From: WHSW01 sp963749365
GTDB taxonomy: Bacteria; Actinomycetota; Thermoleophilia; Solirubrobacterales; 70-9
Reading direction: 5' to 3'
DNA: 64,000 bases
NCBI GenBank assembly: GCA_963749365.1
Contig: CAVVME010000003.1
Span: 1,426,001 to 1,490,000 of the forward strand
Shown here in pieces: positions 34,098 through 41,060 of this stretch. Below the pieces are notes generated by a model, which was not told the origin of the DNA, searched no databases, and was given only the letters and a program-made list of their open reading frames with translations. Each line of letters starts with the position of its first letter. Position 1 is the stretch's first letter. The position numbers were made by a program, and so were the translations under genes.

Positions 34098-35165
34098 ATG
34101 GCCACGATCGAGAGCCGATCGATTCCGGCTGCGGCTGCGGACGTGCAGGCCCGACGCCCGGCCACCGAGGTCAGCCTGACCCGGGTCGGGGTCCGCGGGG
34201 TTGAGAAGGTGATCCGCGTCTGCGGCAACGGCGACCCCGAAGTCACCAGCGACGGCGACCGCCGCGCCGGCGACCTCTACTTCGCCGAGCTCGAGTGCTT
34301 CGTCGACCTGCACCCGCGCCAGGCCGGCGTCCACATGTCGCGCTTCGAGGAGATCATCAACGAGGCGATCGACGAGGTGGTGTTGGGCGAGTCGCTGAAG
34401 GCCGAGGGCCTCGCCGCCCATATCGCCGAGCACGTGCGCGAACGCCAGCAGGGGATGCGGGCCGAGGTCCGGATCGCCGCCCGCTATCCCGAGACGGTGC
34501 CGACCCCGGTCTCCGGCCTCGAGACGCAGGAGATCTACACCCTGCTCGGGACCGCGGTCGTCTCCGAGCGCGGGACCCGGACGCTGACCGGGATCGAGGC
34601 CCAGGGGATGACCGCCTGCCCGTGCGCGCAGGAGCTGGTCGCCGGGGGCGCCCGCGAGCGCCTCGCCGAGGATGGCTTCGACGCCGACGAGATCGAGCGG
34701 ATCCTCGACCGGGTCCCGGTCGCGACCCACAACCAGCGCGGGATCGGCTCGCTGCACATCGGCCGACCCGAGGGAGTCGAGGCAACCGTCGACGCGCGCG
34801 ATCTGCTCCACATCGTCGAGCAGTCGATGAGCTCGGAGATCTATGAGCTGATGAAGCGCTCCGACGAGCGCGCAGTAGTGGAGAAGGCGCACATGCATCC
34901 CCGCTTCGTCGAGGACTGCGTGCGGGAGATGATCCGCCGCGTCGCCGAGACCTACCCGGCCCTCGGCGACGGCGGGTTCGTGCACGCGCGCCAGGAGAAT
35001 CTGGAGACGATCCATCGTCACTCGGTCGTCGCCGAGCGCTCCGGACGGCTCGGCGAGATCATCGAGGAGCTGCGAAGCGGCGAGCGCTCGCGCCACCACA
35101 CGACGATGCGCGAGTGGCTCGAGGCTCCCTGCGGCGAAGCCGAGGCCTCGGCCTCTGAGGCCTAG
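34098..35165 (+). CDS. folE2: GTP cyclohydrolase IB (FolE2/MptA type)
   Basis: 355 residues. DVQARRPATEVSLTRVGVRG at the start, MTACPCAQE (the active-site Cys) and THNQRGIGSLHIG are hallmarks of type IB enzymes. They convert GTP to a dihydroneopterin product for folate or related pterins, using Zn, Mn or Fe and working when zinc is scarce. The length is closer to the MptA-like forms than to the ~270-residue bacterial FolE2, so the exact product (neopterin triphosphate or cyclic phosphate) is not settled. No type IA folE is in the window. The stop overlaps the convergent pgsA end by 4 bases. Confidence 0.85.
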   Translation: MATIESRSIPAAAADVQARRPATEVSLTRVGVRGVEKVIRVCGNGDPEVTSDGDRRAGDLYFAELECFVDLHPRQAGVHMSRFEEIINEAIDEVVLGESLKAEGLAAHIAEHVRERQQGMRAEVRIAARYPETVPTPVSGLETQEIYTLLGTAVVSERGTRTLTGIEAQGMTACPCAQELVAGGARERLAEDGFDADEIERILDRVPVATHNQRGIGSLHIGRPEGVEATVDARDLLHIVEQSMSSEIYELMKRSDERAVVEKAHMHPRFVEDCVREMIRRVAETYPALGDGGFVHARQENLETIHRHSVVAERSGRLGEIIEELRSGERSRHHTTMREWLEAPCGEAEASASEA

Positions 35166-35731
35166 GAAGGGCTGGTCGAGCGCGCGGTGCGCTCGGCGCC
35201 GTGCTGTCCGAAGCGACGTCGGACGCCGAGGAAGTAGTCGACGCCCGAGATCACCGTCATCGCCACCGCCAGATAGAGCAGCACGTCGGCCCAGACCGGG
35301 GAGGGGTCGAAGGCGATCAGGGCGAAGATCGCCGCGATCTGAAGCAGCGTCTTCAGCTTGCCCATCCAGCTCGCGGCGATCACCATGCCGCGCTCGGCGG
35401 CGAGCGTGCGCAGCCCGGTGACGGCGAGCTCGCGGGCGATGATCACCATCGCGACCCAGGCCGCGAGCCGGTCGAGCGAGACCAGCGAGACCAGCGCCGC
35501 GATCACCAGCAGCTTGTCGGCGAGCGGGTCCATCAGCTTCCCGAACGTGGTCACCTGGCGCCGGCGCCGGGCGATGTAGCCGTCGAGGCCATCGGTGAGG
35601 GCGGCGAGCGCGAAAACCGCCGCCGCGATCACGTCGCCGTCCGGGGTCTCGTCGAGCAGCGCCACGACCAGCACCGGGACCGCGAGGATCCGCAGCACGG
35701 TGAGCACGTTCGGGACGTTGACCGGGAACAC
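35162..35731 (-). CDS. pgsA: CDP-alcohol phosphatidyltransferase, likely phosphatidylglycerophosphate synthase
   Basis: 189 residues from a GTG, with about five membrane helices. The CDP-alcohol transferase motif is complete: DGLDGYIARRRRQVTTFGKL then MDPLADK, which supplies the Asp residues that bind metal and CDP-diacylglycerol. NVPNVLTVLRILAVPVLV at the start is typical of PgsA, which makes phosphatidylglycerophosphate. The paralogous cardiolipin synthase (Cls-type) of actinobacteria has the same motif, so the exact acceptor is inferred. Confidence 0.85.
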   Translation of the reverse strand: MFPVNVPNVLTVLRILAVPVLVVALLDETPDGDVIAAAVFALAALTDGLDGYIARRRRQVTTFGKLMDPLADKLLVIAALVSLVSLDRLAAWVAMVIIARELAVTGLRTLAAERGMVIAASWMGKLKTLLQIAAIFALIAFDPSPVWADVLLYLAVAMTVISGVDYFLGVRRRFGQHGAERTARSTSPS

Positions 35732-35743
35732 CGATCACCAGTA

Positions 35744-36436
35744 TCAACCCTGGCTCAGCTCGATCGCGCGGGCGAAGACGTCGTCGAGCATCGCCGCGGT
35801 GAGCTTGCCGGTGAACGTGTTCTGCTGCGAGGGGTGATACGACCCGAGCAGGGCGAAGGGGCCGATCTCCGCCTCGGCGCGATGACCGAAGCGCGGCCGT
35901 GGGCTCGGGAGCGGATGCCCGAGTCCGCTCGTCCCGCGCAGCGCCCCCTGCCAAGCGAAGGCGCCGAGCGCGACCAGGACCCGGACCTCGGCGAGCAGCG
36001 CCAGCTCCTCGACCAGATAGGGAAGGCAGGTATCGCGCTCGCCGGGCGTCGGCCGGTTGGCCGGCGGCGCGCAGCGCACGACCGCGGTCACGTAGGCGCC
36101 GCGCAAGCGCAGGCCGTCCGCGCGATCTTGCGACTGGGGCCGGCTGGCGAGCCCGGCGCGGTGAAGCGCCGCGAACAGCCACTCCCCCGAGCGGTCGCCG
36201 GTGAACATGCGGCCGGTCCGGTTGGCGCCATGCGCCGCCGGCGCCAGGCCGACGATCGCGATTCGCGCCTCGGGGTCGCCGAAGCCGGGGACCGGCCGCG
36301 CCCAGTACCGCTGACCGCGAAAGCGACGCGGCGGATCGGCGGCCACCTGCTCGCGCCAGTCGACCAGTCGCTCGCACCGTCGGCAGGCGGTCACCCGTTC
36401 GGCGAGTGCGGCGAGCTTGTCGGCGTTCGCGGCCAT
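35744..36436 (-). CDS. Type 5 uracil-DNA glycosylase (UDGb)
   Basis: 230 residues from the ATG at 36434-36436. GLAPAAHGANRTGRMFTGDR is the diagnostic family 5 motif A (with Ala in place of the catalytic Asp/Asn seen in other families) and SYHPSQQNTFTG is motif B. CRRCERLV near residue 18 and VVRCAPPAN supply cysteines for the usual iron-sulfur cluster. It removes uracil and deaminated purines from DNA in base-excision repair. The N-terminal open frame further upstream is an antisense shadow. It lies 12 bases upstream of pgsA and is divergent from the ferritin-like gene. Confidence 0.9.
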   Translation of the reverse strand: MAANADKLAALAERVTACRRCERLVDWREQVAADPPRRFRGQRYWARPVPGFGDPEARIAIVGLAPAAHGANRTGRMFTGDRSGEWLFAALHRAGLASRPQSQDRADGLRLRGAYVTAVVRCAPPANRPTPGERDTCLPYLVEELALLAEVRVLVALGAFAWQGALRGTSGLGHPLPSPRPRFGHRAEAEIGPFALLGSYHPSQQNTFTGKLTAAMLDDVFARAIELSQG

Positions 36437-36459
36437 CGGGCCCCGGTAGGGTGCCGCGA

Positions 36460-37005
36460 ATGCGAACCGTCTCGCGCCGCGGCCTCTTCGTCCTCGGCGG
36501 CACCGGCGCGGCCGGAGCCGTGCTGGGCGCCTGCGGGGGCGAGACAAGCGAGCGCGACGAAAGCGACGACGCGGCGCCGCTGAGCGCGGCGCTCGCGGCC
36601 GAAACCGCGCTCGGCGCCGCCTACGCTTCCGGCGACGGCGGCGTCGACCGCGCCTTCGGCGCCGCCTCCGAGCAGCGGTCCGCCCAGCTCGAGCGCCTGC
36701 TCGAGCAGGCGGGTGGCCAGTCGGCGGATGCGCAGGGATCGGGCTCGAGCGACCCGGACGAGCAGGCGAACGCCGCGATCTCCGCCTACCGCGACGCCGC
36801 GGGGCCACTCTCCACCGCCGAGCTGCGGCGGGAGATGATCGAGTTCCTGGCCGCGGTCGCGGCGGAGCAGGCGGCATTGGCCGAGCTCGACGGTGCCGAT
36901 CCGGCCCCGCAAGCGTTCGTCACCGGGGGCGCCGAGGAGCCGAACGTCGCCGTCGAGGCCAACGACGACGCCGGCGAGACGACGACCACGCAAGCGGACG
37001 GATGA
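36460..37005 (+). CDS. Exported ferritin-like lipoprotein
   Basis: 181 residues from the ATG at 36460. VSRRGLFVLGGTGAAGAVLG then AC gives a twin-arginine-like signal with a lipobox (LGAC). The mature part has two to four helices with ETALGAAYASG and AAVAAEQAALAEL, fitting ferritin-like (DUF4439-type) four-helix folds. A -10 (TAGGGT) ends 7 bases before the start, so the mRNA may be leaderless. It overlaps the next gene by 4 bases (ATGA). Iron or metal binding is not proven; the Glu/His set is sparse. Confidence 0.7.
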   Translation: MRTVSRRGLFVLGGTGAAGAVLGACGGETSERDESDDAAPLSAALAAETALGAAYASGDGGVDRAFGAASEQRSAQLERLLEQAGGQSADAQGSGSSDPDEQANAAISAYRDAAGPLSTAELRREMIEFLAAVAAEQAALAELDGADPAPQAFVTGGAEEPNVAVEANDDAGETTTTQADG

Positions 37006-37670
37006 GCGAGCTCGTGCAGAGTCGCCGTGAGGCGCTGCGCAACGCTGCGCTCGGGGCCGGCGCCGTGGCCGCGGCCGGCCTCGCGAGCCCGGCGCTCGCC
37101 GCCGCGCAGAGCACGGCCGATGAGGACCTGCGCGACTTCCTGGTCGAGGCGATCTCGCTCGAGCAGCTCGCGGTGCTCGCCTACGAGACGGCGGCACGCG
37201 AGGGCGAGCCGAAGCTGCGCGCGAGGATGGAGGCCTTTCGCGACCAGGAGCAGGCGCACGCGACGGCGCTGCGGGCGGCGCTCGACTCGCTCGGCTTCGA
37301 TCTCCCCCCGGCCCCCGACTCGACCACCGACAGCGGCGCCTTCGAGGATGTCGAGGGACTGAGCGAGGAGGTAGCGAGCGATCTCACCGAGCGGCTCGAC
37401 GAGCTCGACAAGCTCGGCCGGTCGGCCCGGTACGCCGACTACCTGCTCGCGCTCGAGTCGAGGCAGCTCGCCTTCTACGCGACCGCGGGAGCGGAGGTGG
37501 AGAGCGTCGACCTGACCACGACCAGCGCCGAGATCGCCGGCTGTCAGGCCCAGCACATCGTGGTCCTGGCCGGCGAGTTGGGCCAGACTCCGGTCGAGGC
37601 CGTGGCGCGGGCGACCGATGCGGCAGGCCGGGCGGCCGCCGACCCCGGTTCCAAGACCGACGGACCGTAG
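37002..37670 (+). CDS. Exported ferritin-like protein
   Basis: 222 residues. An N-terminal signal (SRREALRNAALGAGAVAAAG LASPALA) has a twin-arginine-like RR and an AxA cleavage site. The mature domain has ISLEQLAVLAYETAA, FRDQEQAHATALRAAL and a later ALESRQLAFYATAG, an E...ExxH spacing typical of ferritin-like (rubrerythrin/DUF4439) proteins. It is translationally coupled to the lipoprotein gene, so the two may form one envelope complex. No terminator is visible before the next gene at 37717. Confidence 0.75.
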   Translation: MSELVQSRREALRNAALGAGAVAAAGLASPALAAAQSTADEDLRDFLVEAISLEQLAVLAYETAAREGEPKLRARMEAFRDQEQAHATALRAALDSLGFDLPPAPDSTTDSGAFEDVEGLSEEVASDLTERLDELDKLGRSARYADYLLALESRQLAFYATAGAEVESVDLTTTSAEIAGCQAQHIVVLAGELGQTPVEAVARATDAAGRAAADPGSKTDGP

Positions 37671-37716
37671 ATCGACCGCCTGTCGTCTGGCCCGTCTACC
37701 CTGGGCGGCACCGCCG

Positions 37717-38460
37717 ATGCCCGAGAGCGACGAACTGCGCAAGCTGGCGATCGTTCCCGCCTACAACGAGGCGGGGATGGTGGCGCGCGTGGTGCGCGAC
37801 ATCCACCGCGCCGCCCCGGACTTCGACGTGGTCGTGATCGACGACGGCTCGATCGACGAGACCGCGGCCGAGGCCGCGGCCGAGGGCGCGGCGGTGATCC
37901 GCCACCCCTACAACCTCGGGATCGGCGGCGCTGTGCAGTCCGGCTTCAAGTACGCGTTGCGCAACGGGTATCAGGTCGCGGCCCAGGTCGACGGCGACGG
38001 GCAGCACAAGCCCGAGTACCTGCCCACGATGGTCGCCGCCCTGCACACCGAGGGTGAGCAGGCGGACATGGTCTACGGCAGCCGCTTCCGGGGCGACCCC
38101 GGCTACAGGGTCCCGCTCGGCCGCCGGCTCGGCAACATGGTCTTCTCGGTGGTGCTGTCGGCGATCACACGCCAGAAGATCACCGACCCGACCTCGGGCT
38201 TCCGGATGACGAACCGGCGCGCGATCGAGCTCTTCGCCCGCGACTACCCGCACGACTACCCCGAGGTCGAGGCGCTGCTGATGCTGCACGCGAACCGGCT
38301 CCGGATCCACGAGGTGCACGTGAAGATGAACGCGCGCGGGTTCGGCCAGAGCTCGATCGACTACCCGCGCAGCGCCTACTACATGCTCAAGGTGCTGCTC
38401 GCCCTGTTCGTCGGCCTGTTTCGCCGCCGGGAGACGCCGGTCGAGGCGGCCGAGGCATGA
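37717..38460 (+). CDS. Family 2 glycosyltransferase, dolichyl-phosphate-mannose-synthase-like
   Basis: 247 residues from the ATG at 37717. KLAIVPAYNEAGMVARVV, VVIDDGSIDETAAEA, the DxD-like QVDGDGQHKPEYLPTMV and DPTSGFRMTNRRAIELF are DPM1-type GT2 motifs, which transfer sugars from nucleotide-sugars to a polyprenyl phosphate at the inner membrane face. It overlaps the DUF2304 gene by 4 bases (ATGA). GT2-DUF2304 is a recurrent bacterial pair, thought to act together in cell-envelope glycan building. Confidence 0.88.
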   Translation: MPESDELRKLAIVPAYNEAGMVARVVRDIHRAAPDFDVVVIDDGSIDETAAEAAAEGAAVIRHPYNLGIGGAVQSGFKYALRNGYQVAAQVDGDGQHKPEYLPTMVAALHTEGEQADMVYGSRFRGDPGYRVPLGRRLGNMVFSVVLSAITRQKITDPTSGFRMTNRRAIELFARDYPHDYPEVEALLMLHANRLRIHEVHVKMNARGFGQSSIDYPRSAYYMLKVLLALFVGLFRRRETPVEAAEA

Positions 38461-39245
38461 ACGCAGCCCGCGGCCTGCTCGCGCTCGGGCTCGCCGCCCT
38501 CGCCGCCCTGGCCCTCGCGGGCCCGGCGACGGCCGCGACGCTCGAGGTGACCAGCACCGCCGACGAGGGAGCCGGATCGCTGGGCGAGACGATCCTCGAG
38601 GCCGGGCCGGGCGACACGATCGAGATCCCGGCCGGCGAGTACCTGCTGGTCAACGGCGACACCCTGATCGAGCAGCAGAACGTGCTCCGCGGGGCGGGAG
38701 TGCAGCAGACCACCGTGATCCCGAGCGGGGGCGGCGAGGCGCTCGATCAGATCAGCTATTCCGGCCTCACGGTCGGGCCGGCACGGCAGGCGGTCGACGA
38801 GGGCGACGACACGGCGATCGAGACCCGGGCCCAGGTGATCGCGCTGATCGCAACGGTCGCGATCCTGCTCTTGATCCTCGACCTGGTCCGGCGCCGCAAG
38901 CTCGCCGAGCGCTACGCGCTGCTCTGGCTCTCGGCCGCCGTCGCCCTGCTGGTGCTCGCGATCTGGACCGACGGCCTCGACGTGATCGCCGACGCGATGG
39001 GGATCGAGCTGCCCGCGAACGCGATCTTCATCCTCGCCTTCGGCGTCGCCTTCCTGCTCCTGCTCAACTTCTCGGTCGCGACCTCGCGCCTCTCCGAGGA
39101 GACCAAGGTCCTCGCCCAGGAGTCGGCGCGGCTCGACCAGGAGCTGCGCGCCGCCCGCGGCGAGCTCGCCGGCGCCAATGGAAGCTCAGCGGTCGCCGAG
39201 CAGGGCGAGCACGAGCGTCCAATAGCCCCGCAGGACGAGGCCTAG
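38457..39245 (+). CDS. DUF2304 membrane protein fused to a truncated beta-helix-like domain
   Basis: 262 residues. After a signal peptide (about 1-26) comes ATLEVTSTADEGAGSLGETI then EAGPGDTIEIPAGEY, which resembles the first rungs of secreted right-handed beta-helix (CSLREA-type) proteins, ending by about residue 105. From ETRAQVIALIATVAILLLIL to about 225 it is a complete DUF2304: LVRRRKLAERYALLWLSAAV, three hydrophobic helices and SVATSRLSEETKVLAQE. Free DUF2304 proteins are ~115-130 residues. Its last 60 bases overlap the convergent GT2 gene. The fusion could be real or reflect loss of the middle of two genes. Confidence 0.8.
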   Translation: MNAARGLLALGLAALAALALAGPATAATLEVTSTADEGAGSLGETILEAGPGDTIEIPAGEYLLVNGDTLIEQQNVLRGAGVQQTTVIPSGGGEALDQISYSGLTVGPARQAVDEGDDTAIETRAQVIALIATVAILLLILDLVRRRKLAERYALLWLSAAVALLVLAIWTDGLDVIADAMGIELPANAIFILAFGVAFLLLLNFSVATSRLSEETKVLAQESARLDQELRAARGELAGANGSSAVAEQGEHERPIAPQDEA

Positions 39246-40223
39246 CGCCGGCGAGCCCCCGGCGGCGCCGAGGTAGGGCGAGTCGAGCTCGGCCCTGAGC
39301 CCGCGCGCGAACTCGCCGCTGCGGACCCGCCGCCGGGCCTGGATCGCGCGCCGCTCTCCGAGTAGACGCGGCAGCGCCACCAGCGTCTCGCCCCAGGCGC
39401 GCAGCTTCTGCGGCAACCAGCCGCCCGCCGCAGCGACGACGACCAGCGCCAGCTCGGTTGCCGCGAGCGCAGGCGCGACCAGCGCCAGCAGGGCCCCCGG
39501 GTAGGTGCGGATCACCGTCGCCCAGCGATTGCGCTCGAGGTAGAGCCACTTGCTCTGCCCCTTGGCGAACTCGTAGTCGTGATCGACACGGGCGTCCGGC
39601 ACGACCCCGAGCCGGCCGCCGGCGAGCCGGGCCCGCAGCGAGAGGTCGACGTCCTCGTGGTAGAGGAAGAAGCTCTCCGGCATCCCACCCAGCTCCGCAT
39701 AGAGGCCGCGGGGAATCGCCAGGCAGGCGCCGGAGACGAAGCCGGGCTCGGGCTCGAGGGCCGGACCGGAGGCGGACAGCGACTCGCCGGCACCCCCGGC
39801 CCAGGAGATGCCGGTGAAGTGGACGACGCCGCCCCGGGTATTGATCGTCCCTCCACCGTCGGCGGTGACCAGCGCCTGCCACGCCGACCAACCGCGGCCG
39901 TCGACCAGCGGTCGCTCGATTGCCTCCCGCCAGCCCGGCTGCGGGACGGCGTCGGGGTTGAGCAGGCAGAGCAGCTCGCCGGTCGCCGCCCCGGCCCCGC
40001 GATTGCAGGCGGCGGCGAAGCCCGGGTTGGCGGCGGTCCGGAGCACGATCGCGCCGGGGGCGAGCTCGGCGGCCAGCTCCGGGGTGCCGTCGGTCGAGCC
40101 GTTGTCGACGACGATCAGCTCGTCGTCGTCGCGGAGCTGCCCGACCAGTGCCGGAAGGGTGCTGGCGACCGCTTCGCGCGAGTCGTGGGTGACGACGACG
40201 ACGGAGAGCGGCGGAGGCGGCAT
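39186..40223 (-). CDS. Family 2 glycosyltransferase (rhamnosyltransferase-like)
   Basis: 345 residues from the ATG at 40221-40223. LSVVVVTHDSREAVASTLPA, LIVVDNGSTDGTPELAAELA, NPGFAAACNRGA and CLLNPDAVPQPGW are WbbL-type GT2 features; the catalytic-base region is FFLYHEDVDLSLRA. A C-terminal hydrophobic stretch (ALLALVAPALAATELALVVV) may anchor it. The start codon is only 4 bases after the 3' end of tRNA-Thr(CGT) on the same strand, leaving no room for a ribosome-binding site outside the tRNA. The 3' end overlaps the DUF2304 gene by 60 bases. Confidence 0.87.
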   Translation of the reverse strand: MPPPPLSVVVVTHDSREAVASTLPALVGQLRDDDELIVVDNGSTDGTPELAAELAPGAIVLRTAANPGFAAACNRGAGAATGELLCLLNPDAVPQPGWREAIERPLVDGRGWSAWQALVTADGGGTINTRGGVVHFTGISWAGGAGESLSASGPALEPEPGFVSGACLAIPRGLYAELGGMPESFFLYHEDVDLSLRARLAGGRLGVVPDARVDHDYEFAKGQSKWLYLERNRWATVIRTYPGALLALVAPALAATELALVVVAAAGGWLPQKLRAWGETLVALPRLLGERRAIQARRRVRSGEFARGLRAELDSPYLGAAGGSPALGLVLRGYWTLVLALLGDR

Positions 40224-40227
40224 CGCA

Positions 40228-40300
40228 AGCCGGCGAGCGGACTCGAACCGCTGACCCCTTCATTACGAGTGAAGTGCTCTACCAACTGAGCTACGCCGGC
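40228..40300 (-). tRNA. tRNA-Thr (anticodon CGT)
   Basis: 73 bases. Acceptor GCCGGCG/CGCCGGC, D stem GCTC/GAGC, anticodon stem CTTCA/TGAAG with loop CTCGTAA (anticodon CGT, reads ACG), T stem AGCGG/CCGCT with loop TTCGAGT, discriminator T; CCA not encoded. It is directly upstream of, and co-oriented with, the GT2 gene at 39186-40223. Confidence 0.97.
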
Positions 40301-40310
40301 CGGGCCGACG

Positions 40311-40316
40311 ATTGTA
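40311..40316 (-). promoter_or_regulatory. -10 hexamer for tRNA-Thr(CGT)
   Basis: On the minus strand TACAAT ends 10 bases before the tRNA 5' end. It would also serve the GT2 gene immediately downstream. Confidence 0.55.
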
Positions 40317-40349
40317 GGCGTCGCCTGGAGGGCGGACGAAGGCGGCCGC

Positions 40350-41060
40350 TCAGCCCTCGGCGAGCTTGTAGCCGACCCCGCGCACGGTCAGCACCAGCTC
40401 GGGCTCCTGGGGGTCGCGCTCGACCTTCTGCCGCAGGTTCGAGATGTGGACATCGCAGGCGCGAACATCGCCGGAGAACTCGCTCTGCCAGAGCTCCTCC
40501 ATGATCTCGAGCCGGCTGAAGACCTGGCCCGGGCGCTCGGCGAGCAAGCGCAGGACCTGGAACTCGGAACGGGTCAGGTTCACCGGCTCGCCGCGGATCG
40601 AGACGAGGTGGCGGGCGAGGTCGATCCGCACCGGCCCGGCATCGATCCGCTTCGCCTCGGTGACCGTGCTGGTGCGGTCGAGGTCGCGGCGGCGCAACTG
40701 CGCCCGCACGCGGCCGATCAGCTCGCGGACGGAGAACGGCTTGGTGACGTAGTCATCGGCGCCGACCTCGAGCCCGACCACCTTGTCGACCTCGGCGTCC
40801 TTGGCGGTCAGGAGGATGATCGGCACCGGGCTGCGGGCGCGAACGTCGCGGCAGATGTCGAGCCCGCTGCGCCCCGGCATCATGATGTCGAGGATCAGCA
40901 GGTCGTAGCCGGGCTCGGTTCCGCCGAGCTTGCCGTCCGCGTCGTCGCCGTCGATCGCGACGGTGACCTCGAAGCCCTCCTGGGAAAGCGCGTAGCCGAC
41001 CGCGTCACGGACGCTGGGCTCGTCGTCGGCCACCAGGATGCGGTCGCTCACGGCCGTCAC
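40350..41060 (-). CDS. OmpR/PhoB-family response regulator
   Basis: 236 residues. The receiver domain (1-125) has ILVADDEPSV (acidic pair), LLILDIMMPGRSGLD (phospho-Asp about residue 55), LLTAKD (Thr switch) and DYVTKPF (Lys). The winged helix (about 140-234) has LTRSEFQVLRLLAERPGQVF and VHISNLRQKVERDPQEPEL. It overlaps the histidine kinase gene by 4 bases, so the two are a cognate pair. A GTG at 41048 is an alternative start. Regulated genes are unknown. Confidence 0.92.
   Translation of the reverse strand: MTAVSDRILVADDEPSVRDAVGYALSQEGFEVTVAIDGDDADGKLGGTEPGYDLLILDIMMPGRSGLDICRDVRARSPVPIILLTAKDAEVDKVVGLEVGADDYVTKPFSVRELIGRVRAQLRRRDLDRTSTVTEAKRIDAGPVRIDLARHLVSIRGEPVNLTRSEFQVLRLLAERPGQVFSRLEIMEELWQSEFSGDVRACDVHISNLRQKVERDPQEPELVLTVRGVGYKLAEG

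Noticed and set aside
35162..35165. CTAG at overlapping convergent stops as a regulatory palindrome
   Set aside because: It simply reflects two TAG stops facing each other (also at 62744-62747).
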